A stretch of 64,000 nt of DNA from NCBI GenBank assembly GCA_963930655.1, contig OZ005608.1:3968001-4032000 (forward strand), in the 5' to 3' direction. Shown here one piece after another: positions 39,501 to 54,500 of the stretch. How positions within the stretch are numbered: position 1 is the first letter of the stretch; every line of letters begins with the position of its first letter. This DNA is from Myrica gale (lineage: Eukaryota > Streptophyta > Magnoliopsida > Fagales > Myricaceae). The notes under the pieces were generated by a model, which did not search any database, had not been told where the DNA came from, and saw only the letters and a program-made list of their open reading frames with translations. The translations under genes and the position numbers were made by a program.

Positions 39501-42500
39501 GGACTACTAAGACTCTAGCTGCCTACACACAGAGGAAAGCAAGTGTTACAGGAGAGTCATATAATACAATGCATAAGTTCTATATTAGTATGCAGTATGT
39601 AGCTAAATATCGACAAAAACACAATTATCACAGTGAAAACAACTAAAACACATTCATCCTCTTACAAGGATTTAAACAAAATAGGAGAAACATAAAGTAC
39701 GCCACATATCTATGAGAAAAAATCAAATTGGACCCGATAACTCTTAATTTGTCTATTTGTCTTGCTTATCATGTCTAATTATGCCCCATAAGTTTTAAAA
39801 GACATCAATCCTCACACTCTGTTTGACTTGGCTATTAAACTACACGAAAAATTATCGAAATGCCCCTCTAAGACAATTACAAAAAAAAATGATATATAAA
39901 TACAAAGTAATGTCTTCTAAATAAAAAAATAGAAATTATATTTCATTTTTTTTCTAATTTTTTATTGGAGGGGTATTTTGGCCAATCCACATCACTTTCT
40001 GTCTAATTTAACAGCGAAATCGAATGGAGGGCGATGATTGATTCTTTTTAAAATTTATGGGGTGTAATAAAACAAATTAAAAGTTATGGAGTCCAATTGG
40101 ATTTTTGTATATAGATATAGGGCGTAATATGATGTTTTCCCAACAAACTATTAATGTAACCAAGGTCTGTAGAAATAACCAAACTAATGCTGACCTTTGC
40201 CCGCAGAGATAAATCGTCATGATCCCAAGTAAGGAACAGCTCCTGTATCAAGACAGATGAAAGGTAGTTCCTACAACATAAACATGCCTTTAACTCAGGC
40301 ACACATCACAAACCACTTGCACTTGAAGGGGCTGATCCAAACAGATTGAAATTTTAAAACAATAAGGAAGAAAAAGAATAGGAGAAAAAGGTATGTGATA
40401 ATGTTCTATCCATCATGCCAACCAGAGACACTAAAGGTGTTCTATGAAGAGTTACGGTTCCTAATAGAAGAGTTATGAAACCAAATTGGGTGAAAAAATT
40501 AGCCCAGGAGAGAAGAGTTATGCTTCTTCAAACAAAAATCTAGACATTGCACAGCAATTTATCAAATCTGAAACACAAGTCATTGCTGTTAACTGTCACC
40601 ATAAGGATAAAGGGAATGCAAAAGATCCTTTTCTCTGCTTTCAAAATTTCCAACATCTATAATAAGGACAATCATAAATCTAGGAAATAATTAGCAGGAA
40701 TGTGATACATCATCAATAAAGATGAGTGTTTCAGATTGATAAATTGCTGTTAGCTTTCACTGTAAGGATAAAGGGAGTGCAAAAGAATCATTCTCTTTTT
40801 TTGTTTTTTTTTTTCAAATTTCCAACATCTGTAATAAGGACAACCATAAATCTAGGAAATAATTAGCAGGAATGTGATACATCATCAATAAAGATGCTAC
40901 TAACTATTTTGATTGCTTCTTTCAGGACACACTATGATGTTATACTTCAAACCTTTCTGCCAGCCCTTCATACCTTTTTGGGCTTTTTCTCAATGGGTCT
41001 ATCACCACAAAATAGTGCACACTGTTTTATGGCTTTCATCGATACCTTACTTTCACAAATAAAATACAATACCAGTTAGTACAGAAATGAAAAGGAAAGG
41101 GTATAGGAAGCCAGTGACTTCATCTTGCATCCCTAAGACATAAATGCTTCATTCTCTTCTTCACAGATACAACAATAACCATGTTGTATGTTGTGGATTG
41201 ATGCTTCTTATGTAGATGTGACGGGGAGTCTGTTGACCATGTTTTGTTGCATTGCCCTTTAGCGCGGGGGTTGTGGTCTCATGTGCTCTGTCTTCTGAAT
41301 TTTCATTGGGTTATGCCTGAGAAGGTGGTGGAAGTGCTATGGTGTTGGAAGAGAAAGTTTTCCAATCCAATCGCGAAGGCTATCTGGAGATTGATACCAT
41401 CCTGTATTTGGTGGTGTCTTTGGAGGGAGCGCAATAGTAGATGTTTTGAAGACTGTTCCTTGTCTCTTGACAGATTGCAGGGGGCTTTGTTGTTTTCCCT
41501 TTTTTGTTGGGCTAATTCTATGCTTAGATGCCCTTTTGTGGATTTAGATGATTTTCTTAGCTTTCTTGCTTGTTTGGATCAGTGATTCCGGTATAACCTT
41601 TGTACTGTTTTCACTATTTCTAATGAGATTGACTTACTTATCAAAAAAAAACAATAACCATACAAGTAATCATAATTTAAGACTACATGAATCTTTACAT
41701 TTGACTTATCAAACAAGAAAATATCTGTGGAACAGAGAAATATACTCATACATTTTGAATAATCTGATTCACAAAATTAATGGGTATAAAACATTGAACT
41801 AAACACAATAAAGCAATTGCCAAGGCTCAATACTGGAGGAATATCAAGCTTGTGAAATGGCGGATCTTACTACTCACGAAAAATGCATATCGAGTGTTTA
41901 TTTCCACATTTCTATCTGTTCTTTTATTGCACTCAAAAGCTCAAAAAATGGTGGCATGATATGGTTTCAAAGACTAGCATATCAGATTGCAACCAATCTT
42001 GGACAGCTCACAAATGTAGCAAATCAGAATTATTGCAATACCCCATGCATAGATAGAATCATTCACAAGATATATGGAGCCACTAGAACAAAGAACAGCA
42101 CCTGCATAAACTATATCAAATGAACAAGTTCCATCCCTAGAAATTTTTGCTACTTGGAAGCACTAAATTCATGTTTAGTTCCCCCCAGTCATCAATATAA
42201 AAGTGATGAAGTACCAAATAAGAAGTGTTTTGCATGATGACTAACCTATCCGAAGGGTCTCTCCCAGGCATTTCCACAAAAAGGTCATGATCACATATAA
42301 TCTGCAAAAATGTAAGCTTGCAGTCATGGAGTACTGATTGACAAACCCCAGAAAACTTGTCCACGTACAAGGATACCTGCAGCACATGGAATACAAATGT
42401 AAAGGTAATAGGGAAAGTAGAAAATAGCAATGAAGAACAGCAACAACAAAGCCCACTATTTTGGGTTAAAAGAGCCAATTGGTTGAGTACAGCTGTCAAA

Positions 42501-45500
42501 AAATCATATTTTCCATTACCATATAACAAAGGTAGGTTTCTGTATCTATTTTTGACAATTCAGTTCCTTTTATGTCCACTCAAAGGTCGTCATGACATAT
42601 CCCATTGCAGATACACTTGTTCGCATTAAACAACTGTGTGGATTGTACAAAAAAAAAACAAAAAGGAATTACGGCATGTCCCTGAGGATTCAACAAATTC
42701 CAAAAATTTAAAATTTGGCCACGATTTAAATACAATATTTTAACCACAAGCTCGGCACTGTTAAAAATGGAGTTGAAACAATCACCAAAAATAAAACACG
42801 CAATAAACATAGCATGAGACTTCAAACATGCCAGCTCTTTGGTTTGTGCATTAAGTCAAGTAGAGGTGCACATTAGGCCCCTAAGTTCTTCTGCCAATTA
42901 CACTCTTAACTCCACCAACTGTCACAACATGACAGCTGGGAGCCTCGGGCATCCCCTGAATGTGGTAACCCATTTTACTTTTTTAGAGAAGTTTGCGCAT
43001 TTTTGTTTTAAACATGAATGTGTTGGATGAGCATGCATACTATATAAATTGCTCTTATTAACTTCTTTACTAAAGTATAAATATGATGAAAGACCTATGA
43101 TTCTTCAGATAATACAAAGTCCATCCACAAAATAGAGATTATTAATGCAACACAGTCCATAAAAACAATAATACGCAAAAGATAAGATGGCAGATCCATC
43201 ACTCAGCCTATGTTTCAAACAGGCTGACAGAAGAATCCTTAGAAACACAAAGATTAAACACCAGAATTAAGCAGAAAGCATACCAATTCAAAAACTTGGC
43301 GAGGTTCAATGATGGACAAAAGATCATAACAAAAGAAGGCCAAACTGCTATTTAAGCGTTTCGCTAAGCTCAAACCCTTCTTACAACGCTCATGCACTTC
43401 TGTAAGAAGGCAATCATACAACTGCATTATGCATCTAAAAACGCCTTCTTTCAATTGCATTGGCGGGATATCTTCATCTGTAGAACAGGAACAATTGCAA
43501 TTCCAAAGGATACATCATTCACAAATTTAGAAAATACTATTAAGCTCATTAAAAAAGTATCGCAAGTATGGTTTGCTAGCAGGACCATTGAATGATCTCC
43601 CTTTTTGGATGATCCAGATTTTCTTAGTTTCTTAGCTTGTATCGTTTAGGGGTCTCTGTATAGTCCTTTGTACTGTGTCTTCTAATCTTCTTTTTTTAAC
43701 AAAATTTGGCTAATGAAAATGAACATTGCCACTTAGCCATTCCTCTACAGTAGAAACAGTGTATGAACAATAATTGTTTCTTCTCTTCAGACAATAGTTG
43801 CTCTATAAACGTTGCATCAATTGTAAGACATGGTATAATCTTTCCCACAAATCAAACCACGGTTAGAAAATTTATTTTTCCACGACACATGATACCTTCT
43901 GATTACATTTCCTAACATAAAGTCTTCATGGTTCTGGTATTGCAGTATTCTTAATAACTGTTGATCCACAAGTAGGATACAATTTCTATAGACAACAGCT
44001 CTTTCTTAGTAAAAGATCACTTGTGTAAGTACTAACACAGAAACAGATGGTTATAAGCAAGAGGAATCATAGGAGATGGCATGAATAGGTTTCCTAGAAT
44101 TTTAAATATACCTGTGGGAACAGTATGATAGAAAAGACGAGTCTTCTCCAATGCCATTGACTTGACAATCAGCTCAAGGAAAAACCAAGCCATTGCCAAA
44201 ACATCATCATACACAGGTCCAACACGGTAGCCTTTAGCCTGCACAAAAATGTTTTACTGCTCAAAATAGAAAACTAAATGGATAAATATAGCAACTAACC
44301 TCCACAAGTCAATAAAATAGTTTTTCCTAGCTACATATAGATTTAGTTTCTTGGATATTTCATCAATCCTAGAGTTTCTATTTGATAGTATGACTTGCTT
44401 TTCAAGGTAATAGCGTTAGTGCAAACCTTTATATTCTTGTCCAGAAATTGCTTTCGATTGGCATCCCAAAAATAGTAGACAATTGTTTCTTTTTTCCTCT
44501 TATATTCTATTAGTCATTTCTCGAACTTTAATTACGCTATATTCCAAAAGTGAACTTCCACTGGTCAAAACAATTTTATAATTGTTGACTCTGTATCTTG
44601 TAAACCTGACAATGGAATTCTTTACAATTATAGTCACAGTTAAAATGAAGAAAATCAACATTGAGGTGACAGAAAATCATATTTTTGGATGACAATCTGT
44701 GCCGTATTGTTGATAATATCCTGCTTTTCACTGGGCATAGTTCTATCTTCCGTGGAGTTTTATTACACCATAAATATAATTAGAAATGAATAATTTTATT
44801 TAACTTCCTTATTTGATTTAAACACGGACAAAGCAAATGATTGGTTTTAACTCTACATATACAGCTGAGGCATTGACTTTTAAAATCAAGTAAAGGCTAA
44901 GATAGGAAAAGTATTAAAAATTGCTTCTATAACAGAGACAATATTTTGGGGCCATACTAAAAAAAAAATAGAAGACCATTACTGTGAGATGCATTAAGTA
45001 TACATGTTTAGCAGTCACACAAAAAGAAATGATAGGGTTGGATTTGAGATTCCTGTCTTACATGCCAATTAGGAAATTGATTGGAGTTGTAATTCTTCAA
45101 CTTTTTACTAGACAAGCAATCGAACACAGATTATTAATTACTACCTTCAATTGCAGCATCAGACAAATAAAAAGGATACAAAATGGATATTTGAAATGTG
45201 TTTCAAGATTTTAATTTTGCAAAAAAAAAAGATGATCTTAAGTGTTTTGCATTGGGGAGAACTAAAACCTAATAAAACAGCCTGGCTCCTATCACCTCAT
45301 AATTTCTCTCAAAAAAAAAACATAGCCGCACCTGTTTTTTCAAGGGTGTTTGATGATCACCTGGAGTGTTTTATTTCAAACAGCAGACAACTAATGGATT
45401 TCAGAAATTTCACTAAGTCAGCATGCTAATCAGAATTTCTGAAACACTTCCACTTTCAAACTGACCAAAACATCACAGTGAAACGAATTTCTGTTTCTTG

Positions 45501-48500
45501 GTCAAGGTTGAACACCAGGACAAACATGTAAAAGTCACATGCAAATCAGTATGGCATGGAATTAATGTACTACCATGCTAAATTGTTCTGGTCAACAAAA
45601 GAAGATGCCGATAGGGAAAGACGGAAAAGGAAAGAGGAACAAAAAGTTGCACTGATTGTTTTGATATTTCAATAATGTTTTCCATTTCCAAGATGGACAC
45701 AAAGATGCACCGAAATGAAGCTTTGCTCTTTTGTCGAGAATGACCCACAGGACAAATTTGTAAAACTGGCATGTGAATCATTGCTGCATGTAATATACAT
45801 ACTCAACTAGCAGTAACATATACAAAATTCAAGCGTGAGGTTATTCAACCCCCCCCCCCTTTTTCAGGCAATCTGAGTTGCGGCAGGATCCTATCAACCC
45901 TCGGTCATTTATCTTTAATCCGCACACAGAACTGTAAATTTAAATTTTCTTGTATGCCACCAATGGTCTTGGAATGGAAATTATTTAAGTGAAGCTAGAA
46001 GGAATTGAAGACTCCAGAAACTTGATGGGTGAACATATTGTTTTCAGCTACATAGAACAATAGCCAGTTAGTTGAACAGTGTAACGTTTAGTTGAGCAAC
46101 AGCCAGTTAGGAAACACCTTGTAGCTTCTTTTAAGTGCAAGTATTATTTTTTTCTTTTGCAACAGGCAGAATCTCTCGGACACCATAAATGCGGCATTTT
46201 ATATGAAAAATATATATTAAAAAGGCAGAGACAATTTTACATTCAGAACAATAACAATAAGAAAGATGATGACCCTTTTCTTTTTTCCTAGGGAAAAAAG
46301 GCAAAGGGAGGGAGACCAGAGGTTGGGACTCCCTACCTGGGTTGACTATCATAACATACATAAATACTAGAGAAGCCCTAAGAAGGGGTCTAGATGGGCT
46401 TGTGGAGAGCCACAAAGCAGGGTTAATGGGGGAAAACCTCAGGTATTCCATTAAAACAGGTCAAGCCATAGTCTAACTCCAGCCCCAACAGAGGCACAGC
46501 AATAAAGAACCCAGTCGGCAAACATGAGAAGCATGATCTAGTTCCCTAAAGATCATGCCTATAGAGACTGGAACCAATGATTTCCTATCAACCAACCACA
46601 TGGGAGTAAACTTTGACTAATATACCAACCCAGTGGTGAAAATGATGACCACTTTCTAACAACTTACAATTGATAGTGTCTAGAGGGATGACTTACCTTA
46701 CTTCGAGCCAAGCTTCCCCAGACAGTGGACAAACCAGGATATACCGGTGGTTGGCGCCCCTCAAAGTCATCAAAAGCATAATCCACATAGTTAACTAGAA
46801 AATGGTTTCTTTCGGCATCATCAACTGATTCCTGCTGCACCCTGTAAAAAAAAAAGACCAATACAGACAGTTCAAGCATGAATCAAGCAAGGCTATCATA
46901 GAATTAGAGGAAAGATGGACACGAAAAAAAAAGCTACTCACACTTATACATGTACTAACTTAAAGCAAAAGTAAGTCCTACCTATTTCACATACAGAAAT
47001 TAAAGAAGAATGGTTTATACTGCGATCAAAAGTATGAACATCTTTTCTATTTTACAAGTCAAAAGTATGAACATCTTTGAGAGCTGATGTTTAATCATGT
47101 ATTATTCTTGTTTCAATTCATCAGTTGTCTCAGACAAGTACCTCCACTGGTGTCTACCATATAGAATAGGCTACAATTCTGACCTATGTGTAAGCATCAA
47201 ACTTAATGAAACACATACCGAGTGACAATATTAACCATGGCTCTGAAGGCTGCAACCTGAAAGCAAAAATAAAAGCAGAGAATTAGATGAAAACAAAGCA
47301 AAGAGCCAAGAGAGTAGTGAAAACCAATCTTAACACCAATGCAAAGACATCAAGGCAAATAGGAAACCAACACACAATAAAATGGGGATCTTAAAATTCA
47401 CTAACAAGAAAAACAAATAATAAAACCACTGGTAGAATTTTCAAAAACCTGGAGGGTCTCTCCACCACTGCCTATAAGATGGAGAAGCATATTCAAAATT
47501 GGATGAAGAAACTGAAGCAAAGCCGTAGAATCAACATTCTTCAAACTGTTAATGGCCTGCACAGAGAATCAGCACATATTGGAATCACGCGTTTCGATAA
47601 AGCCTCTCAACTTCTAAATACCCACACAGTATATCTCTTGTCATAAAAGTTGGGTAGTCTGTACCATACAGCAACAGAACCCAGATTTGGACCACAAGGC
47701 GTTCATCATTCTGAGAGTGTGCCCCACTCATCCACCACACTTTGGTTCCAAACTCCTTAGAACTCAAGTGCACAAAAGCAAGAACCTATAGAACAGATCC
47801 CATCCCATTTCAAGTTTTCTCTTCCTGTTCATTGGACATTTATTTTTTCTTTTTTGTAGCGACAACTTTATGGTTGCAACTTAACAATCACTGACCAGAG
47901 AGATGAAGCAAGGGGTGTGATGAAGTACATTGAGATCCCACGAGAACATATTGTCAAGTTTCTATCCTATGGCTGTTCTACTCCCTTGAAGAAGAGGGGA
48001 ATCAGAAGAACCAAATTTTATGAAGAGTCAATTATTGATTTGTTTATCTTTCCAACGAAAGGCAATGTCTTCCCAGGAGTCATGGGATATTCTCCATTGA
48101 TTTTCTCGGAAGACTCCTATAATTGATAGGAACACTAGCTCCAAGTGTCCTCTACACCCTTTATAGGAAAGGACTTCAGAGTACTATGTGTCATTTCAAA
48201 AGTGGATGCTTATTTCGTGGCTCAGAAAGGCACATCCAATGCCAGGGAGCTTTTTGGGTCTCACATCTAGCCTTTTGGGAGTCTAAGCTAAAGCAAGACT
48301 GGTGAGAGCTTCCAAGGGCTAGCTTTTTCATATTTTTCAAACCTTCAAGAATAGACATTACAATTGTTCGTCCAAAAAATGTCTTCCAGTATGGAGGCAG
48401 CGCCTGCCAGGCCTGCTTGGTCATTGAAGGGCCATCCAGCCCTTTTTCAGCCTCCAGACTTGCCCACTAGATTTTCCACATACATTTTTGGAAGGTGCAT

Positions 48501-51500
48501 GGGAATGGAAGGCCGAATTCACATGAACTTTGCAGCTGTAGGCTCTGGAGGAGCCAGGTAGCCGTATTTTGACACCCATCCAACTGGAACTGAAACTCAT
48601 ATAATAGTGTTAACCCAGACTTACAAAGATCCTGATCCAGGTTGTTTTCTACCACAATCAAAACCCAAAAATAAAATAAAAAGATGAAGCATATATTAGA
48701 AGTTAGAACCATACCTCTAGGAGTTCAGAACCCCAAGGTGGTCTTGTTTGCAGAGTGTGTCTATCATATTCAAGAAAAATGTCTCTGATGCGCTCATTGA
48801 CAGGGTATAAAGATGAGCACAGCCTTAAGCGAAGTTTAAAGACACTTTTCCCATCTTCCAAATAATCCAGCCTCTCCTTCACAAATAGACAATAATGAAG
48901 GGCAATGTCAGGTCAGAAAACAAAATATCTAAAAAATGACCCACAATGGAGTTACAACTTCGAAATAACTGTTATAACTACTGACCTATGTAAATGCAGG
49001 AGAGTACACAAAAAATCACAAAGTTATTTGTGCGGACATAGCAATCATGAAAATGAGACCAAAAATATATGACAGCTAGCAGATAAATACAGGAATAAAT
49101 TTTCACATGCAAACCCAATACAGCAGAAATAAAATATCGAACCGAAGAAATGTTTGTCTATTCATACATTCAGGTGGAAGCAATATACAAATAAGAAATT
49201 TCGTACTCTAGAAAACAAGAATGAAATCAGGATAAACTTGAAAGAAAGCAAGATGGAGAGCGAGAAATTGGGGGCCAAATTTTGGGTGCCCCTAATAAAA
49301 TGAATACAAAAACTTATTATCTCCCCATCAAATCATCCATTTTCACTACAAATAAATATAAAAAATTCATTGAAATCATCTATCTTCAATTTTTCACCAA
49401 CTCCAACACCCCAAAATTTTAACACTCAAACAACCAGTCAATAGTCAGGTGTCAACTTAGTAGCCATCAACTCAAACGTGGTTAGACTTGCACCCAAAAG
49501 GGTTACATCAAAAGAGAAATAATGAAGGCAGATCACATGCATGTATTAAACAAGAAAGGCAACATTTTTAAATAACAATAGAAAGTGTTCTGCGAAACAT
49601 ACCTTTCCTGTGTCCTGGAGATAATGTGGAACCAACTCCCTCATAATTGGCAAGGAAATTTCAGACCGCAACCTGAGTTGAACAGAACCATTATTGCTTA
49701 AGAATAACCTACTTTGACAAGATCAAATGTTTTGAAACACAGAAAACAAAATGGCTTTCGAATTCACCCAAACCAGAAAGGAAAAAATAAGGTTCAGAAC
49801 CCTTTCCAGCAGCATCTTTATTAATTGGCCCCAAGGCTTACATTTTCACTTCTTATTGAATGTGGAGATTCCTTCCTTAGGGAGCAAACTTTCACTATGT
49901 AAGAATGTCGCATGCACTCCCTTGAAGATGTTATGGGATGACTTTGAATTCAGTTCATTATCTTTTGACTTGAATCTAATTCTCTTTTTGTCTCTCATTT
50001 GCCCAACCCAGATTTCCTCCTGTGCATCAGCTGCCCCTTTCCTCCCCCAAGTCAATGACTTAACCGTATCTTATTTCTTTCACACATCTGAAACATATAC
50101 TATATACGCTAATAATCTTTACAAAAGCAGGAAGCTGAAATTGTATACGATATGGGGCATAGATATAGTCAATTGCTAACAAGCACGTAAGACCTCAAAA
50201 CTCATCCCTGAATACCTCCCTATGGGTGTTCCTGGTAAGGAAGTTTTACAAATGTCTCTAATTCAAGGGTAGAAACAGTTAATTTGAACTGCTCATGCAT
50301 CTACAAGTATAGCCCATTATTTGGTATCAATTGGGATCTAGTTAATTATGGCGTAGTAGTCCATGAAAATTAGAAAAGAAAATTTTGACTCTTTTCAAAA
50401 CGATGAATTGCTCATACCATACAGAGGCATGTATATGATGTAAGTAAACATGTACTAAAGGAATCACCAAAGCAACAGCAGTAAAATGGAAAAACAAAAG
50501 AAAATTTTGACTCTTTTCAAAGAAGATACATACTGAGCATGCGTGGATAATGGAAGTGACGCATACCCAACCACCACCTGCAAAATTAATTCTAAAATTT
50601 TATATCTATGGAGAAGATATTACAAAACTGAGCGGACCGACAACCCACACTGTGCAAATACAAAAACAATCAAAGTGTTATCGCAAAATCAAGCATTATT
50701 CTGAAATACAAGACACAAACCAACTTACTGGTTTTGGAGCTTCTAGTTTTGTCTGAAGATCGATATGGAAAAATGTGAATAAAAGGTGATGTGTTGGCGT
50801 CCAGATAGCAGGGAGGGAAAGTTTCATCTCGTCGTGGTAACAGGCCACCCTAGCCCCAACAGCAATTTGAGTGTTGACCCACTTCTGAAGTGTATTACCT
50901 GGCTCCCTCGGATACATTGCCTAATCAAATTTGTTGCAGATGCCAATACAAAATGAAGGTCAGAAAACATCCAGCTTTCAATTTATATATTTATATATAA
51001 CAATGATTGAGACACATTTACCTCTAAAGGCTGTCTACGAACGTCAGCATCATCCTCTCTTAGTTCAACCCGTATGAATAAATTTCTCTTCCGACTTAGA
51101 CTAACTGTCATGGGATATACATACAGACAGTGAAAAAGCTGCAGGAAAGGCTCATTTCTCGTTGTAGTGCGGAAGTCAAAAGCTTGGAACTGCAAGTTAA
51201 TCAACCTAGCCATATAAGGAAAAAAAATGTGCACAAAGACAACCAAAAAGAAAATTTGACTGAACATGTTTCAATTAACATCGAAACTCCACACGATGGA
51301 ATTTTCAGTATACATTCCAAGAACAGGTGACATCCATTCACATCAATGTCATCGAGGCAAATGAAGCAAGCTGTTTCATAGAGGCTCACCAAACAAGAGT
51401 CAATTCAATTTTCATGCAGCTCCAACATGTGGAATTATCCCACCAATAAGCAATCAGCCAAAAGAAAAAACTGCAAATGAGCTTCATCTAACTGAGGCTT

Positions 51501-54500
51501 TCTAGCATTTGGATGTATTAGGTGGAATATAAATATGCTATTTGTTTTAATAAAAAAAATTTCAAGAGCCGAAAACAACTTATGCACACATATAGGATAA
51601 ACCCAATAGTCCTAAAATCCACCCCTTTTTTATGGGGGGATGAGATGCCATTCTTTTTTTTTCCAAAGACTATTCACTGCTTTTCTTTTCGGAAAGTATC
51701 AAAAAGGCTTTTACTAGTTTGAGATAAAAATCTCTGAAGTTCTAACTAAATCAATGGATAGATCTATCCACCTCAGATAGATGAGGCATCACAAATGACT
51801 ATTTTAATATGATTATGCACACAAATAATTGCAAGCTGGTAAACAAAAGGTCCAAGACAACCGAGTTCAACCATAAACGTAAGTACGCATGGGAGGCTCC
51901 ATGTGGATTGAAAGGGGAGTCCATTTCAACATCCATGATGATTCAATCATGATCAAACCACCATGTCAAGTACAAGAGCATGTCTAAACAGTTTATGGGA
52001 AATATTCATGGCATTTCAATCCGGATCAAATGGTTACAGATTTTCCCAGAGGGACTCTTACCATTTGAACACAAATTAGAAAACACAGGCCTTATACTTA
52101 CGTCATCCTCGGTGAAATCAGGATTTTCATGGGTTCCAGAGAATTCTTTCCCACCATATAAATTCCACTTTGAATTGCTACTCTGAGGCCCTTCAGAACC
52201 ATTACTGGGGAACTTTCTAAATGCGGAATCAACAATACGGTCCCCAGGGTCAACAGAATCATTGGTCACACTCCCACTCTCTGATATATTTTCCAAGTCA
52301 GTATGCCCAATCTGGTGCTTCTCGATTTCCAGTCTCAAAACACCCTTCACTGGTTTATGAACCTTCCGCTTTGGATCCTATACATACATAAGAAGAAAAT
52401 GAAGAGAACATGAAATATTAGAAGGCACCATCACCAGCAAAATGATAAACATAAAATAACAAAATTCGGTTGGAAAAAATTGAGCAGGAGATTAATGAAC
52501 CTTTTTAATGATACATGAGAAAGGGGACTGCACATGCTTACATTCAAAATCAAGAAAAAAAATCTGAGGGAATTGAACGGAGGAAAACAGAAAAACACTA
52601 TGCCAACAGATCGGAAGGGGGACAAAGAATTCGATAGAGCATCATGCAATATCTTATTGAAGACAATAAATGCAATGAATGGACTGGTTAGTCGCCGTAC
52701 TAGGCTGTTCATGTACCTGCACATAGCTACAAAATTCATTCACATGCAATCGACTAACATATTCGCAAATACTCACGTGTCCAGCTATAAATACTGACAC
52801 ACAAATATCGGCTGAAACTGACATTACTTTGGCATTGATCCCATTAGATCATACTAAGAATCACCTTTTCAACTATCAATGACTTTATTTACCAACAAAT
52901 TCAAATACTAGAAGAAACCAGTATTGGTAGATTAGCAGCTTTCCAGGTGTATTGAAATTAGTATTAATGAGATATTATTTTACCAAGAGCACGCTAGCCA
53001 GGTAATTAACTCTGGTTAACTCAGGTAAAGCTGCTTCGCTGGAGCTCTGGTGAGAAAGATTGATGCAGTAGTTATCAAGACTGGATACCAGTCCCTGGTG
53101 TTATATATTCAACAGATCAACATTTAGCTCAACCATTCATTGTGCTCCTTAACAACCCTCAAGAATGATGCCTTTAAAACAATTAGAGGGTAGCCTCCAA
53201 GATGGATTGCTAGCAGATTCCACTTATGCTCCTCTATTGGGTTTCATATTATTAAAATGAAGCTTTCATGACTTTCCTTTTGCTCATTTGTAAAATGTAC
53301 GCTCCAATAGCCTCCACCATGTACAGCCTCAACGATGTAGTCTACACGAACCATTCCCCCCGCAAATCTCTCCAAACCAGAAGATGGAAAAAGAGAAAAG
53401 AAAAATATGCTGATGAATTCTCCAGGCACCACAAAAAGTGGACTTAAAAAGTCCTAGTTATCACGAAAAACTAAACAAAGAAAGTCTAAAAATATCAAAA
53501 TCAATTTAGTTCCGCACATAGGTCTTGAGTTCATAGTGGTTGCAAAACCCTTCATTTAGAACTAGTTCTTGTGTGAAAACACAAATAAATTAGCACCAAG
53601 GAGCAACATGCAGGAAAACTTTTACACTGGTTCTGCCCAGGCTTTCGCCTAATAACTTGCTTCTGCTCATGAAAGGTAAAGCTATCCTTACTATTGAACG
53701 TGTTTGGTGACTTGGGGGTTAGGAAGTCGAATCTTTTGGTTGAGCTTGATATGCTGGATGGAGCGGATGAGGGAGGCACTATAGATGAGGCAGGTAGGGT
53801 TCGGAGGTTGGAGGTTTCCAGGGAGCTGGAAAATTTAATTTCTATGGAGGAGACGTGTTGGAGGCAGAAGTCTAGAGCTCTTTGGCTCAAGGAGGGCGAT
53901 CGGTGTACTAAGTTCTTTCATAGAGTGGCAAACTCTAATAGAAGGGCGAACTTGATTTCAAGATTAGAGGTGGAGGGGGAAGTTGTGGAGGATCCAGCAG
54001 GGATCTCTGCGGAGATCGTTGATTTTTACTCTTCTTTATATGAAGAACCCTATGCGTGGAGGCCCACTTTGGATGGGTTGGAGTTTGAGAGGATTTCGGA
54101 GGTTGACGCGGAGTGGATTGAGAGACCTTTTGATGAGGAGGAGGTGACTATGGTGGTTCATAGTCTCAATGGAGATAAGGCTCCTGGCCCGGATGGGTTC
54201 TCATTGGCTTTTTTTCAAGCTTGCTGGGGGATTATTAAGATGGATGTTATGGCAATGTTTAATGAGTTTGCTAGGGATGGGAGGTTCGTGCGGAGCCTGA
54301 ACTCTTCTTTTATTGTCCTCATTCCTAAGAAGCCGGGGGCGGTTGCTCTTAAGGATTTTCGCCCTATCAGTTTGGTGGGGGGCATTTACAAGATTTTAGC
54401 CAAGGTGTTGGCTAATAGGCTGAAGCTTGTTCTTGATAAGATTATTTCACCCTCTCAGAATGCTTTTGTCGAGGGAAGACAGATTCTGGACTCGGTTCTC

